From an uncultured Bacilli bacterium (lineage in GTDB: Bacteria; Bacillota_I; Bacilli_A; RF39; UBA660), in the NCBI GenBank assembly GCA_934131005.1, contig CAKOYV010000006.1, positions 24,135 to 88,134 of the forward strand: DNA of 64,000 nt, in the 5' to 3' direction. The notes beneath the pieces are model-generated. The model was not told the origin of the DNA. It saw only the letters and a program-made list of their open reading frames with translations, and did no database searches. The translations under genes and the position numbers were made by a program. This document shows positions 1-8,057 of this stretch, one piece after another; within the stretch, counting starts at the first letter, position 1, and each line of letters opens with the position of its first letter.

Positions 1-199
1 CTTTTGCTATTTGCACCAAAGTATCTATTGAAAAATATTTCTTAGCGTTTGGTGCTTCTATTCGCCTAATAAATTCATGAGAAAATCCCGTTAAATCAGC
101 TAGTTTAGCCTGTGTTAAACACGCTTTTTTGCGATTTGTTTTTATATTAGAAGCTATTATTTCATAGATATCATCATTTCTTCTTGTTACTTTAGCCAT
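1..199 (-). CDS. Xre-family HTH regulator, N-terminal part (runs off the window)
   Basis: Reading from the ATG at 199 gives 66 residues beginning MAKVTRRNDDIYEIIASNIK, with no stop before the window edge. Residues of about 15-60 match a Cro/C1-type helix-turn-helix (TQAKLADLTGFSHEFIRRIE), the usual DNA-binding unit of Xre regulators. AAGGTGAT lies just upstream of the ATG. The gene follows the sigma-factor gene on the same strand, and a perfect palindrome sits between them at 246-266, a good candidate for its own operator. The C-terminal half is outside the window, so the ligand or target cannot be named. Confidence 0.8.
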   Translation of the reverse strand, partial: MAKVTRRNDDIYEIIASNIKTNRKKACLTQAKLADLTGFSHEFIRRIEAPNAKKYFSIDTLVQIAK

Positions 200-245
200 A
201 AGTACATCACCTTGTGATAATTGTCTCACAAATTTGTGTTTTTTT

Positions 246-266
246 ATGTAACCGATTCGGTTACAT
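246..266. promoter_or_regulatory. Perfect 10+1+10 palindrome, candidate operator
   Basis: The arms ATGTAACCGA and TCGGTTACAT flank a single T and are exact reverse complements. The site lies 47 bases upstream of the Xre regulator start and just past the sigma-factor stop. On the strand of the genes it is followed by an A-rich stretch rather than T residues, which argues for a protein-binding site over a terminator. Autoregulation by the Xre protein is an inference. Confidence 0.6.
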
Positions 267-283
267 TTTTAGCAACCCTTTAT

Positions 284-958
284 TTATGGGCTTTCACACA
301 GACTTTTTTTTAATTTTTTTAATATTTTTGTCTCATTTCTAGAGATTTGGACTTGATTTGTATGGAAATATTTGGCCGTTTCATTCTGTGTCTTGTCTTT
401 AAAATATCTTAAATTGATAAGTTCTAGCTCTTCTTTGGTCAAATTTTCTAATAGTTCTTGAACAAAAATATTATTTGTATTATCTGATGGTGACTCTATC
501 GCGAGACTATCTAAGAGTGTTAGAGTTTTGCCATCATCATTAATAGCCGCATCCAAACTCTTAACGCTGTTTTTAAGAATGAGGACATCATCTATTATTT
601 TTTCATCTATTTCTAGAAATAATGATAATTCGTAATTGGTAGGTTCTTTCATTAATTTTTGGGTTAATATATTTTTGGCTTCTAATATTTTTTTGTATAG
701 CCTGTTATACTCTCTTGATGTTTTTATGAGTTTGGAATTATTAACATAATTTATTACTTCACTTAATATATATTTATATGCGTAAGTTGAAAATTTGGCC
801 ATCGAGGATGTATCGTAATTTTGATAGGCCTTCATGATGCCTATAACACTTACTTGATATAAATCATCAAACTCATAATAATTGGCATACTTACTAATAA
901 TTGAACATATTAATCTTTTATTTTTTTCTATTACATCAACAAGTAATTTTTCATCCAT
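284..958 (-). CDS. sigF: Sporulation sigma factor, sigma-F type
   Basis: This 224-residue sigma-70 family protein has region 2 at about residues 15-75 (the FDDLYQVSVIGIMKAYQNYD stretch, then KFSTYAYKYI), a region 3 helix block at about 85-130 and region 4 at about 170-218 (LTKEELELINLRYF, then a recognition helix near NQVQISRNETKILKKL). It lacks region 1, as small sporulation sigmas do. It starts 13 bases after a SpoIIAA-like gene, with a ribosome site AAGAAAGGA. In Bacillus the order is spoIIAA-spoIIAB-sigF. Here the position, the upstream Spo0A boxes and the size support sigma-F, but there is no room for spoIIAB. Sigma-B or sigma-G type factors are the alternatives. Confidence 0.75.
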   Translation of the reverse strand: MDEKLLVDVIEKNKRLICSIISKYANYYEFDDLYQVSVIGIMKAYQNYDTSSMAKFSTYAYKYILSEVINYVNNSKLIKTSREYNRLYKKILEAKNILTQKLMKEPTNYELSLFLEIDEKIIDDVLILKNSVKSLDAAINDDGKTLTLLDSLAIESPSDNTNNIFVQELLENLTKEELELINLRYFKDKTQNETAKYFHTNQVQISRNETKILKKLKKSLCESP

Positions 959-971
959 AGTATCCTTTCTT

Positions 972-1286
972 TTATATTAAAGAAAAGGCATCTATTTCAC
1001 AATTTATTTTAGGAATTCTATTCTCAAAGAGAACTTTCCTATTATGATTGGCATCACATATTAATAGACGTCCTTTATTCTTTAATATCTTTTGATTATA
1101 GTCTATTATATGATTAATACTCTCAACTGAAACTGCCATTAAATTATCTATATTTAGAACAATATACTTAATTCCAATATTCTCTATTAAATGATTAATA
1201 GATTCTAGATAATTATCATCTTCTATTTGCCCACTTAATCTAACAAACAGTACTCCCTTTCTAAACTCCGTATTAATTTTCAACAT
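972..1286 (-). CDS. spoIIAA: SpoIIAA-like STAS protein lacking the phosphorylatable serine
   Basis: This 104-residue STAS-fold protein aligns without gaps to the core of Bacillus SpoIIAA around IKYIVLNIDNL (residues about 39-49). In the family this strand leads into an MDSSGLG loop, whose second Ser (Ser58) is phosphorylated by the anti-sigma kinase SpoIIAB. Here the loop reads AVSVESIN, placing Glu at the Ser58 position. AAGGGTGAG precedes the ATG at 1286. It is the first gene of a two-gene operon with the sigma factor. No spoIIAB lies between them. The role as an anti-anti-sigma factor is inferred, and how it would work without a kinase partner is unclear. Confidence 0.7.
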   Translation of the reverse strand: MLKINTEFRKGVLFVRLSGQIEDDNYLESINHLIENIGIKYIVLNIDNLMAVSVESINHIIDYNQKILKNKGRLLICDANHNRKVLFENRIPKINCEIDAFSLI

Positions 1287-1330
1287 AATATCTCACCCTT
1301 TGCAAATGTATTTTAGCATCTTTATTATTA

Positions 1331-1385
1331 ATTATAAACTAATTAGACAAAACTAGACATAATAATGCTTCGACAAATTTCGACA
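1331..1385 (-). promoter_or_regulatory. Spo0A-box cluster and -10 element of the spoIIAA-sigF operon
   Basis: Two exact TGTCGAA boxes (minus strand; plus-strand TTCGACA at 1369-1375 and 1379-1385) are spaced 10 bp apart. A second pair with one or two changes (plus-strand TTAGACA at 1343-1349 and CTAGACA at 1353-1359) is also 10 bp apart. TGTCGAA is the known Spo0A recognition box. A TATAAT lies at 1331-1336, so the downstream pair sits roughly where a -35 element would be. This resembles Spo0A-activated promoters of the spoIIG/spoIIE type. Confidence 0.7.
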
Positions 1386-1522
1386 TTTTATAGAAATAAT
1401 ATTAATTTTAGAATAATATAAGTTAATTTTCTTTTTATTGTGATTCCTCCTTTTTGCCCTCTACTTATATCATTCGCTAAAACTTTTTAATTTCCTTCTT
1501 ATTTTTATAAATTTTTGCATTT

Positions 1523-3580
1523 TTAAAAAAATGGGATAAAAATTAATAATTTGGCAATTAAATTTACTATTAAGCATAAAATTATACCGATAATTAATGG
1601 GGTTATAAATGAGATAAAAGTATAGAAAAGACTATTTGTTTCTTTTTTGATGGTTAATAAAGTGGTGCTGCAAGGGAAATGGAAGACAGTAAAGATTATG
1701 AAACAAATTGCTGTTAAAGTGGTCCAACCGTTTTCTACTAGAATTCTTTTTAGTGAATCAAGAGTATCATAACTAGTTAGAGAGTTGGTTTGTAAGTAAG
1801 TCATGATAATTATGGGAAGTACAATTTCATTAGCAGGTATTCCTAGGAAAAAGGCCATTAGGATAACACCATCTAATCCTAAATATTTAGCAGGAGTATC
1901 TAATATAGTGCTTATTATTTGTAAGATTGAATTACCATTTATAGAGAAATTAGTGATTAGATATAAAATAAAACCTGCCGGAGCGGCTATTAAGATAGCT
2001 CTTCCTAAGACGAAAATAGTTCTTTGACAAATGCTAGTTAGAATTATTTTACTAAGGCGTATATGACGATAATCAGGTAATTCTAGAATAAAAGCACTTT
2101 TTTCTCCTTTTAGAAAATATTTAGATAAGATATTACAAGTTATAAAAGTTATGAGGATGCTTATTAATAAGATTATGACTAAAATTAAAGCTGTGATGAA
2201 TGGGGAATGAATGCCTTTACTACTTCCTATTAGAAACATTGTTATAACTGATATGATGAGTGGATATCTGCCGTTACAAGGCATAAAACTATTAGTTATT
2301 ATCGCTAAGAGTCGTTCTCTTTTACTATCTATGATACGTGCTCCTGTTACTCCTACGGCATTACAGCCTATTCCCATACACATAGTAAGACATTGTTTGC
2401 CACAAGTTTGACATTTACTAAACATATTATCCATATTAAAGGCTATTCTGGGTAAGAGGCCTATATCTTCTAAAATAGTGAATAAGGGAAAGAAAATCAT
2501 CATAGGAGGTAGCATTACCCCTACTACCCAAGCTGTTGTTTTATATACACCAAAAATAAGAATATTACGAATAGAAGTTGGTAAGAAAAATAAAATTTTA
2601 TATAGTTTATCTTCTAAGCCAAAGAGAAAATTACTTAGGATTTCTGATGGATAGTTACTTGCAGATATAGTTAGCCAAAATAGGAAGAAAAGAATTAATA
2701 GCATTATGGGAATCCCCCACTTTTTACTAGTAATAATTTTATCTATTTTTCTATCACGATTATTTGAGTTTGAATTGTTTTTGGTTATAACTTCCTTAGA
2801 AATTGATGATGTTTGTTTTAAAATGGCTGATGCAATTTGGTAATTAAGATCTATATTAGATAAGTTTGCCTGTTCTTGTTTAATAGTCTTGATTAGTAAT
2901 TCTTCTTGATTTTTAGTTAATTTAATTTTTTTTAAGAGTAATGTTACGTCTTCTTTAGAACTTGTTAGAAGGGTTCTACTTAACCATTTAGAATGAGGAA
3001 TATCTTTTAAGTATTTATTTATTTTAGTTATTGAAGATGATAGTTTGGGATTATATTGAATATGAAATTCTTTTGTGTTTTTCTTACTTACAGCTATACT
3101 AATAGCTTTTTTTAATTCATCTAGACCTTTATTATAGGTAGCTGTAGTGGTAATTATGGGAATATTTAGAATAGTATGTAATTTTTTCGTGTTGATGTTA
3201 ATATTTTTCTTTTTGGCTTCATCCATTAAATTTATAACTAAAATAACATTAGGTGTTATTTCTAAGATTTGAAGAGCTAAATTAAGGCTTCGTTCTAGGC
3301 TTTGGGCATTACATACTACTACTGTTACATCTATATCATTATTAAAACACAAAAAATCTCTAGCTGTTTTTTCTTCTTTGGAATGAGAAATTAAGGAATA
3401 CATTCCTGGTAAATCATATATTGTATAATGGTCATTACCATCTTTATAATGACCTGTTGCATTTATGACTGTTTTACCTGGCCAATTTCCTGTGTGCTGA
3501 TGACTATTTGTTAAGGCATTAAAAATTGTACTTTTTCCTACATTAGGATTACCTGCTAGAGCTATTTTATACTTCATCAT
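1523..3580 (-). CDS. feoB: Ferrous iron transporter FeoB
   Basis: This 685-residue inner-membrane Fe(II) transporter has an N-terminal GTPase domain: P-loop GNPNVGKS at residues 10-17, DLPG at 56-59, and NLMD near 118. A helical linker follows, then a polytopic membrane part from about residue 290 with two Gate domains and conserved Cys-rich segments near residue 390 (CQTCGKQC and GIGCNAVG). Length and order match full-length FeoB. Two adjacent ATGs occur at 3580 and 3577. The start overlaps the end of feoA by 11-14 bases, so the two are translationally coupled. No feoC is visible. Confidence 0.95.
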   Translation of the reverse strand: MMKYKIALAGNPNVGKSTIFNALTNSHQHTGNWPGKTVINATGHYKDGNDHYTIYDLPGMYSLISHSKEEKTARDFLCFNNDIDVTVVVCNAQSLERSLNLALQILEITPNVILVINLMDEAKKKNININTKKLHTILNIPIITTTATYNKGLDELKKAISIAVSKKNTKEFHIQYNPKLSSSITKINKYLKDIPHSKWLSRTLLTSSKEDVTLLLKKIKLTKNQEELLIKTIKQEQANLSNIDLNYQIASAILKQTSSISKEVITKNNSNSNNRDRKIDKIITSKKWGIPIMLLILFFLFWLTISASNYPSEILSNFLFGLEDKLYKILFFLPTSIRNILIFGVYKTTAWVVGVMLPPMMIFFPLFTILEDIGLLPRIAFNMDNMFSKCQTCGKQCLTMCMGIGCNAVGVTGARIIDSKRERLLAIITNSFMPCNGRYPLIISVITMFLIGSSKGIHSPFITALILVIILLISILITFITCNILSKYFLKGEKSAFILELPDYRHIRLSKIILTSICQRTIFVLGRAILIAAPAGFILYLITNFSINGNSILQIISTILDTPAKYLGLDGVILMAFFLGIPANEIVLPIIIMTYLQTNSLTSYDTLDSLKRILVENGWTTLTAICFIIFTVFHFPCSTTLLTIKKETNSLFYTFISFITPLIIGIILCLIVNLIAKLLIFIPFF

Positions 3581-3800
3581 AAACTACCTCTATTCCTTCA
3601 GTATCTTTATTTCTAATAGCAATTAAACAGTCCATAACAGCGTATGCTGAGATACTATTTTTATAATCTTCTAAAATACGACTAATTTTAGCACCCGGAA
3701 TTATCCCTATATCAAAAAGACGTCTTTTAATATTAGAATTAACTTCCATTTTGGTTATAGTCCCTACTCGTTTGAGATCCATTTTACATAAAGAAAACAT
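3567..3800 (-). CDS. feoA: FeoA-type SH3-like accessory protein
   Basis: This 77-residue protein has the small beta-barrel FeoA pattern (RRLFDIGIIPGAKISRILEDY, ending YAVMDCLIAIR). FeoA proteins bind FeoB and are needed for Fe(II) uptake. AGGTGATAAT directly precedes the ATG at 3800 and lies within a short palindrome, CCTATAATAGG on the plus strand (3808-3818). It is first in a feoA-feoB operon with overlapping genes. No convincing Fur box was found by eye in the upstream 200 bases. Confidence 0.9.
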   Translation of the reverse strand: MFSLCKMDLKRVGTITKMEVNSNIKRRLFDIGIIPGAKISRILEDYKNSISAYAVMDCLIAIRNKDTEGIEVVYDEV

Positions 3801-3950
3801 ATTATCACCTATAATAGGCTATGTAATAAATTAAAATTTGTTATAAATTTATTTAGACTTTATAATTAATTTTTTTAGAAAACAATTATATTCTTCTTTT
3901 TATAACTAGTTATTTAATTTAGCTAAAAATAAATTTTTGAAATATTTTTT

Positions 3951-4013
3951 TATCTTTTTAAATGGTAATTATTTCTAAAATTTAAATTTAGAAAATTGCC
4001 ATTTAAAAAGATA
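3951..4013. repeat. Long imperfect inverted repeat between feoA and a divergent small gene
   Basis: The left arm 3951-3979 and the right arm 3987-4013 share TATCTTTTTAAATGG at their outer ends and TTTCTAAA near the centre. They differ by one substitution (T versus C) and about two extra bases in the left arm, around a loop of 7 bases. It fills the promoter region between feoA and the 4046 gene. Possibilities are a bidirectional operator, an RNA hairpin in the leader of the 4046 gene, or a relic of a small palindromic element. Confidence 0.6.
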
Positions 4014-4045
4014 TGTGCTATTATTTAGACAAAAGGAGAATTAAG

Positions 4046-4288
4046 ATGAAAAGAGCTACAATTAATGCTTCAACATTTTCTGAAATTTTTAGTGATCGAA
4101 CTGATGTTTTAGAAATGTTAGCAGCATCTTTTATGAAAATTGATAGGCAGATTTTTAAAAATAATATTACTTGTTCTCTAGATGAGTTAGATAAGTGTGA
4201 TTATTTTATTAGTATGCCTGATGATGATGTTATTAAAATAAAAAATATTAAGACAAGCAAAGAATACATCTTTTATTTAAAAAAATAA
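4046..4288 (+). CDS. Small protein of unknown function (80 aa)
   Basis: The start chosen is the ATG at 4046, preceded by AAAGGAGAA. An upstream ATG at 4013 falls in the inverted repeat and has no ribosome site. The product is soluble, has no signal or membrane segment, and begins MKRATINASTFSEIFSDRTD. It mixes acidic and basic stretches and has a single Cys pair spaced about 13 residues apart. I do not recognise a family. It is monocistronic: a strong terminator overlaps its 3' end, and the long inverted repeat lies just before it. Confidence 0.6.
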   Translation: MKRATINASTFSEIFSDRTDVLEMLAASFMKIDRQIFKNNITCSLDELDKCDYFISMPDDDVIKIKNIKTSKEYIFYLKK

Positions 4289-4318
4289 AAAAGATGTGAT
4301 AATTTCTTTGCTTTTTTT
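4258..4318 (+). terminator. Rho-independent terminator of the 80-aa gene
   Basis: CAAAGAA pairs with TTCTTTG and, inside it, ACATCTTTTATTT pairs with AAATAAAAAAGATGT. A run of seven T residues follows at 4312-4318. The hairpin begins inside the coding sequence. Confidence 0.75.
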
Positions 4319-4342
4319 CCATAATAAATATAGGTGATTATG

Positions 4343-5794
4343 ATGGAGAATGTTGATTATATTAAAGAGATGTTAAAAAAAGATACTAATCAAGCTAGTG
4401 ATATTACTTATCGTGAGAAGATTGTTTGCAAACGACGTGTAGAAATTATTTATAATGAATCTTTAACTGGTTCAGATAAAATTAGTGATTTTATTATTAG
4501 AAGTTTAGATAAGATAAATAGATATAATAAAAGGCAAGATTTAGTTTCTGCTATTTGTAATAATATTGATAATTTTAAGTATAAAAAAGTTTATAGTTAT
4601 AAGGATATTTGTTATTATTTAAATTATGGTTTTACGATTATTTTAATTGAAGGATTTAAGGGAGCTTTAGTACTAGAAACAAAGAGAAATTTATCAAGAT
4701 CAGTCTCAACACCACAAACTGAGAATTCTCTTAGAGGTTCGATGGATGCATTTGTTGAAGATATGCAGACTAATTTGGGACTTATTAGAAGAAGAATTAA
4801 GGATAATAATTTGTGGATTAAATCAAATGAGATTGGTAAATATACTAAAACTTTGGTTAATATTGTTTATATAAAAGGAATTTGTAAGGAAGAATATGTT
4901 AAAAATATTGATGATAGGCTTAAGAAGATTGATATTGATGGGGTTGTTTCGACTGGAGTTATAAAAAATTTGATTGAACGTGAGAATAAGTCTGCTTTTC
5001 CAACGATTATTTCAACAGAAAGACCTGATAGAGTGTCTCAGGCATTACTTGCTGGTAAGATTGTTATTATGATTGATACCTCGCCTTTTGCTTTAATTAT
5101 TCCTATTTCTATTAATGATTTATTTTTAGCAACAGAAGATGCTTATAGTAAAGGCATTAATATTTCTTTAACTAGAATTGTTAGATATTTTGCTTTTTTA
5201 GTAACATTGCTTACACCTGCTGTTTATATTGCCCTTACAACTTATAATCAGGAGATGTTACCTAACCAGCTGTTAATCAGTTTTGCCTCACAACGATCAA
5301 CAGTACCATTTCCAGCTTTTTTTGAAGCTATTATTATGATGGCATCATTTGAAATATTAAGAGAATGTGATCTTAGGCTTCCGACATTTACGACTAGTGC
5401 TCTATCTATTGTTGGCGCTTTAATATTGGGAGAAGCGGCTGTTAATGCAGGGATTGTGTCCCCTATTATGATTATTGTAATTGCTATTACAGCAGTAGCT
5501 GCCCTTTTATTTACAGAGCCAGAAATTATTAATGGTGTTAGGTGGTATAGGTTATTATTTATGATTGGAGCTAATTTTTTAGGAATATTTGGTGTCGTTA
5601 TCGTATTTATTTTATTTATAACTCGCCTTGCTTCTCTTGATTCGTTTGGACTTCCCTTTTTGTATCCATTATCCCCTATGGATACGGCAGGTCTTAAAAA
5701 TAGCATTATAAAATTTCCAACTAAAGATTTAAATAAAAGACAAAAAGCTTTATCGAGAAATCGAATAAAATTAAAAAGTGAGGAGGAATTATGA
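4343..5794 (+). CDS. gerA: Spore germination receptor subunit A (GerA family)
   Basis: This protein of about 483 residues has the GerA/SpoVAF layout: a cytoplasmic N-terminal domain up to about residue 285, then around five membrane segments with the conserved PFPAFFEA and LGEAAVNAGIVSP motifs. GerA-type subunits sit in the inner spore membrane and sense germinants with the B and C subunits. The in-frame GTG at 4334 is part of the ribosome site AGGTGATT, so the start is taken at the second of two ATGs (4343). The gene opens a gerA-gerC-gerB operon and overlaps gerC by 4 bases (ATGA). No other germinant receptor is in the window. Confidence 0.93.
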   Translation: MENVDYIKEMLKKDTNQASDITYREKIVCKRRVEIIYNESLTGSDKISDFIIRSLDKINRYNKRQDLVSAICNNIDNFKYKKVYSYKDICYYLNYGFTIILIEGFKGALVLETKRNLSRSVSTPQTENSLRGSMDAFVEDMQTNLGLIRRRIKDNNLWIKSNEIGKYTKTLVNIVYIKGICKEEYVKNIDDRLKKIDIDGVVSTGVIKNLIERENKSAFPTIISTERPDRVSQALLAGKIVIMIDTSPFALIIPISINDLFLATEDAYSKGINISLTRIVRYFAFLVTLLTPAVYIALTTYNQEMLPNQLLISFASQRSTVPFPAFFEAIIMMASFEILRECDLRLPTFTTSALSIVGALILGEAAVNAGIVSPIMIIVIAITAVAALLFTEPEIINGVRWYRLLFMIGANFLGIFGVVIVFILFITRLASLDSFGLPFLYPLSPMDTAGLKNSIIKFPTKDLNKRQKALSRNRIKLKSEEEL

Positions 5795-6954
5795 GAAAGC
5801 TATTTTTAATTTTTCCGTTACTATTTATTTTAACAGGATGCTATAACTATCATGAATTAAATGATTTAGCTATTGTTTCGGCAATGAGTATTAGTAAGAG
5901 TAATGATAGTTATCATATAGCTATTCAAGTTGTTAATACAGTTAAAGAACAGGATGCTACTAGTAGCGATGAGCCTTCTTTTATTACTTATAAGGCTAGT
6001 GGTAAGAGTCTGCAAAAGGCTTTTAGTAATATTATTAAGGATACGCCGAAAAAGATATATGGCAACCAAATGCAACTTTTAATTATTGATGAAGGCTTAG
6101 CTCGTGAGGGTATTAGTGATATTTTGGACTTTTTAGCAAGAGATCCTAATATACGAAATGAATTCTATGTTGCAATTGGTCGTGATAAGGACATTTTGGA
6201 TGTTTTAACGCCACTTGATAATGTATCTGGTAAGAATATTTTAGATAAATTAAAGGCTACAAATGAGGATTTGGGAATTGCTAATATGGTTACTTTTAAT
6301 GAATTAATTGCTAATTTTCAGAATAAAAATATTGAAGTGGCCTTGCCTACTATAAAGATTGAGGGAAATCGTTCGGAAGATGATGTTAAAAGTGATTTAG
6401 AAGAATCTTTTCCTGATAAGAGGATTGTTATTTCTAATTTAAGTATATTTAAAAATAATAAGTTGTTGGGATATTTAAATGAGAGAGAATCACTTGCGTA
6501 TAATTTCATTATGGATAATATTACTCATGCTATTATTGTAAATAAATATAAAAATTCTAGTTATATTGCTTTAGAACTTATTAATTCTAAGACGAAGAAG
6601 GATATTGATATTAAAAATAAACTCGTTAAGATAAATATTAAAGGTAAAGCTTCGATTACAGAATCTAATTATAATATTAATTTGACTCATGAGGAGAATA
6701 TTAAGAAAATAGAAAAAGATTTAAATAAGAATATTGAAAAAATTATTAAAGAATCTATTGATAATAATGCTTCTAAGTATTCATCTGATATATATGGTTT
6801 TAAGGAGATGTGCTATAAGAGTTATCCTAAATATTATAAGAAGGTTTATAAAGAATGGGATAAAGATCTATTTAATAATATTAAAGTCAAAGTTAAGTCT
6901 GATATTGAAATAGTTGAACAAGGTAATCTTTTAGGAGGGATAAAACATGAATAA
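5791..6954 (+). CDS. gerC: Spore germination lipoprotein (GerC family)
   Basis: This 387-residue protein has a lipoprotein signal peptide with lipobox LTGC at residues 14-17, so it should be lipidated on Cys17. It begins the mature part with YNYHELNDLAIVSAMSISK, the typical Ger(x)C start. A Ger(x)C N-terminal domain is followed by a Lys/Asn-rich C-terminal domain. It is the lipid-anchored C subunit of the germinant receptor. GAGGAG precedes the ATG, which overlaps the stop of gerA. Its end overlaps gerB by 8 bases. Confidence 0.92.
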   Translation: MRKLFLIFPLLFILTGCYNYHELNDLAIVSAMSISKSNDSYHIAIQVVNTVKEQDATSSDEPSFITYKASGKSLQKAFSNIIKDTPKKIYGNQMQLLIIDEGLAREGISDILDFLARDPNIRNEFYVAIGRDKDILDVLTPLDNVSGKNILDKLKATNEDLGIANMVTFNELIANFQNKNIEVALPTIKIEGNRSEDDVKSDLEESFPDKRIVISNLSIFKNNKLLGYLNERESLAYNFIMDNITHAIIVNKYKNSSYIALELINSKTKKDIDIKNKLVKINIKGKASITESNYNINLTHEENIKKIEKDLNKNIEKIIKESIDNNASKYSSDIYGFKEMCYKSYPKYYKKVYKEWDKDLFNNIKVKVKSDIEIVEQGNLLGGIKHE

Positions 6955-8044
6955 TCAAAAAATAAGTAGTTTGCAGTTTTCTTGTTTACTTATATACCCT
7001 ATTTTATCTCTTTTCAGTGGTAGTGGTTTTTATGATATTTTAAAAATAGCAGGCCTTAATTCTTATCTTTCTATTATCATTGCAACTATTTTAGGCATTT
7101 TTATCCTACTATTATTTCTCTTTATTTTCAATTATAAGCCTGATATGGCTATTTATGATAAGAATATTTATCTATTTGGTAAGATTTTGGGAAATATTAT
7201 AAATTATTTGATTAATATATTGATAATAATAATAGGTGTAGTTTCTGTATATAGTATTAGCAATTTTATTGTTTCACAATTTTTATCAGAAACGCCTATT
7301 TATATTATATTATTAATGTTAGGTTTTACGACTTATTATAGTGTTTCTAAGGGAATTGAGGTTATTGCTAGAATTAGTGTTATCTTCTTTATTATAATTT
7401 TCTTTTTAACAATTATAAGTACTTTTGGATTGATTCCTAATTTTAAGTTAGATAATTTAAAACCTGTACTTGAGGATGGAATGAAGATGCCGGTTATTGC
7501 TAGTTTGTCATTTTGTCTTACAAATATAGTACCAATTATGATTGTTTTAATTATTCCTAAAAATAATATTATTGATAAGGAAGTGTGTGTTAAATATATT
7601 TTTATAGCTTATGCAATTAGTATGTTATTTACTTTTCTAGCCGTTATTTTAACGATTGGTACCTTAGGAATTGAACTGTTAAAAATATTTCCTTATCCAG
7701 AATACATGGTACTTAAGAAAATTTCAATTTTAGGCTTCATTGATAGAATTGAGAATTTTATCTATATTAAATGGATGCTTAATGATGTTGTTAGTATTTC
7801 TTTGATAGTATATTATATTTGTAATAGTATTAGGGCTCGTGATAAGCAAAAATTGCTTCCATTTGTGGTAATTTTAGTTATTTTAGTATTATCACAGTTG
7901 TTATTTAAGGATAATACTGAATTTAAATGGTTTGTTAAGAATATTTATCCTTATTTAAATTTAGCTCTGTTGGGTATTTTTGTTGCGATATTTATTAATA
8001 TTTTGGTAAGAAAGATGATAAAAGAAGAAGATAGTTTTTCGTAA
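6947..8044 (+). CDS. gerB: Spore germination permease-like subunit (GerB family)
   Basis: This 365-residue polytopic membrane protein has about ten hydrophobic segments of the spore permease (APC superfamily) type. Its N-terminal stretch ISSLQFSCLLIYPILSLFSG is typical of GerB proteins. It is thought to form the ligand-binding or transport-like subunit of the germinant receptor. TTAGGAGGG precedes the ATG at 6947, inside the end of gerC. It is the last gene of the operon, and a 13-bp hairpin covers its stop codon. The order A-C-B differs from Bacillus gerA (A-B-C). Confidence 0.92.
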   Translation: MNNQKISSLQFSCLLIYPILSLFSGSGFYDILKIAGLNSYLSIIIATILGIFILLLFLFIFNYKPDMAIYDKNIYLFGKILGNIINYLINILIIIIGVVSVYSISNFIVSQFLSETPIYIILLMLGFTTYYSVSKGIEVIARISVIFFIIIFFLTIISTFGLIPNFKLDNLKPVLEDGMKMPVIASLSFCLTNIVPIMIVLIIPKNNIIDKEVCVKYIFIAYAISMLFTFLAVILTIGTLGIELLKIFPYPEYMVLKKISILGFIDRIENFIYIKWMLNDVVSISLIVYYICNSIRARDKQKLLPFVVILVILVLSQLLFKDNTEFKWFVKNIYPYLNLALLGIFVAIFINILVRKMIKEEDSFS

Positions 8045-8057
8045 ATCTTCTTCTTTT
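8020..8057. terminator. Bidirectional terminator between gerB and the pseudopilin genes
   Basis: The arms 8020-8032 and 8045-8057 (AAAAGAAGAAGAT and ATCTTCTTCTTTT) are perfect complements around a 12-base loop. The hairpin covers the stop codons of two convergent genes. Confidence 0.75.

Noticed and set aside
246..266. Palindrome as a transcription terminator of the sigma gene
   Set aside because: The loop would be very small and no T run follows on the minus strand.
284..958. Sigma factor as a sigma-B stress factor with a RsbV-like partner
   Set aside because: RsbV/RsbW-type operons would also need the anti-sigma gene, and the Spo0A boxes plus other spore genes favour the spoIIA reading. 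It remains an alternative, not excluded.
1803..2027. Plus-strand ORFs within feoB, and similar antisense ORFs in many genes
   Set aside because: They lie opposite well-recognised genes, have no ribosome sites and give no family features.
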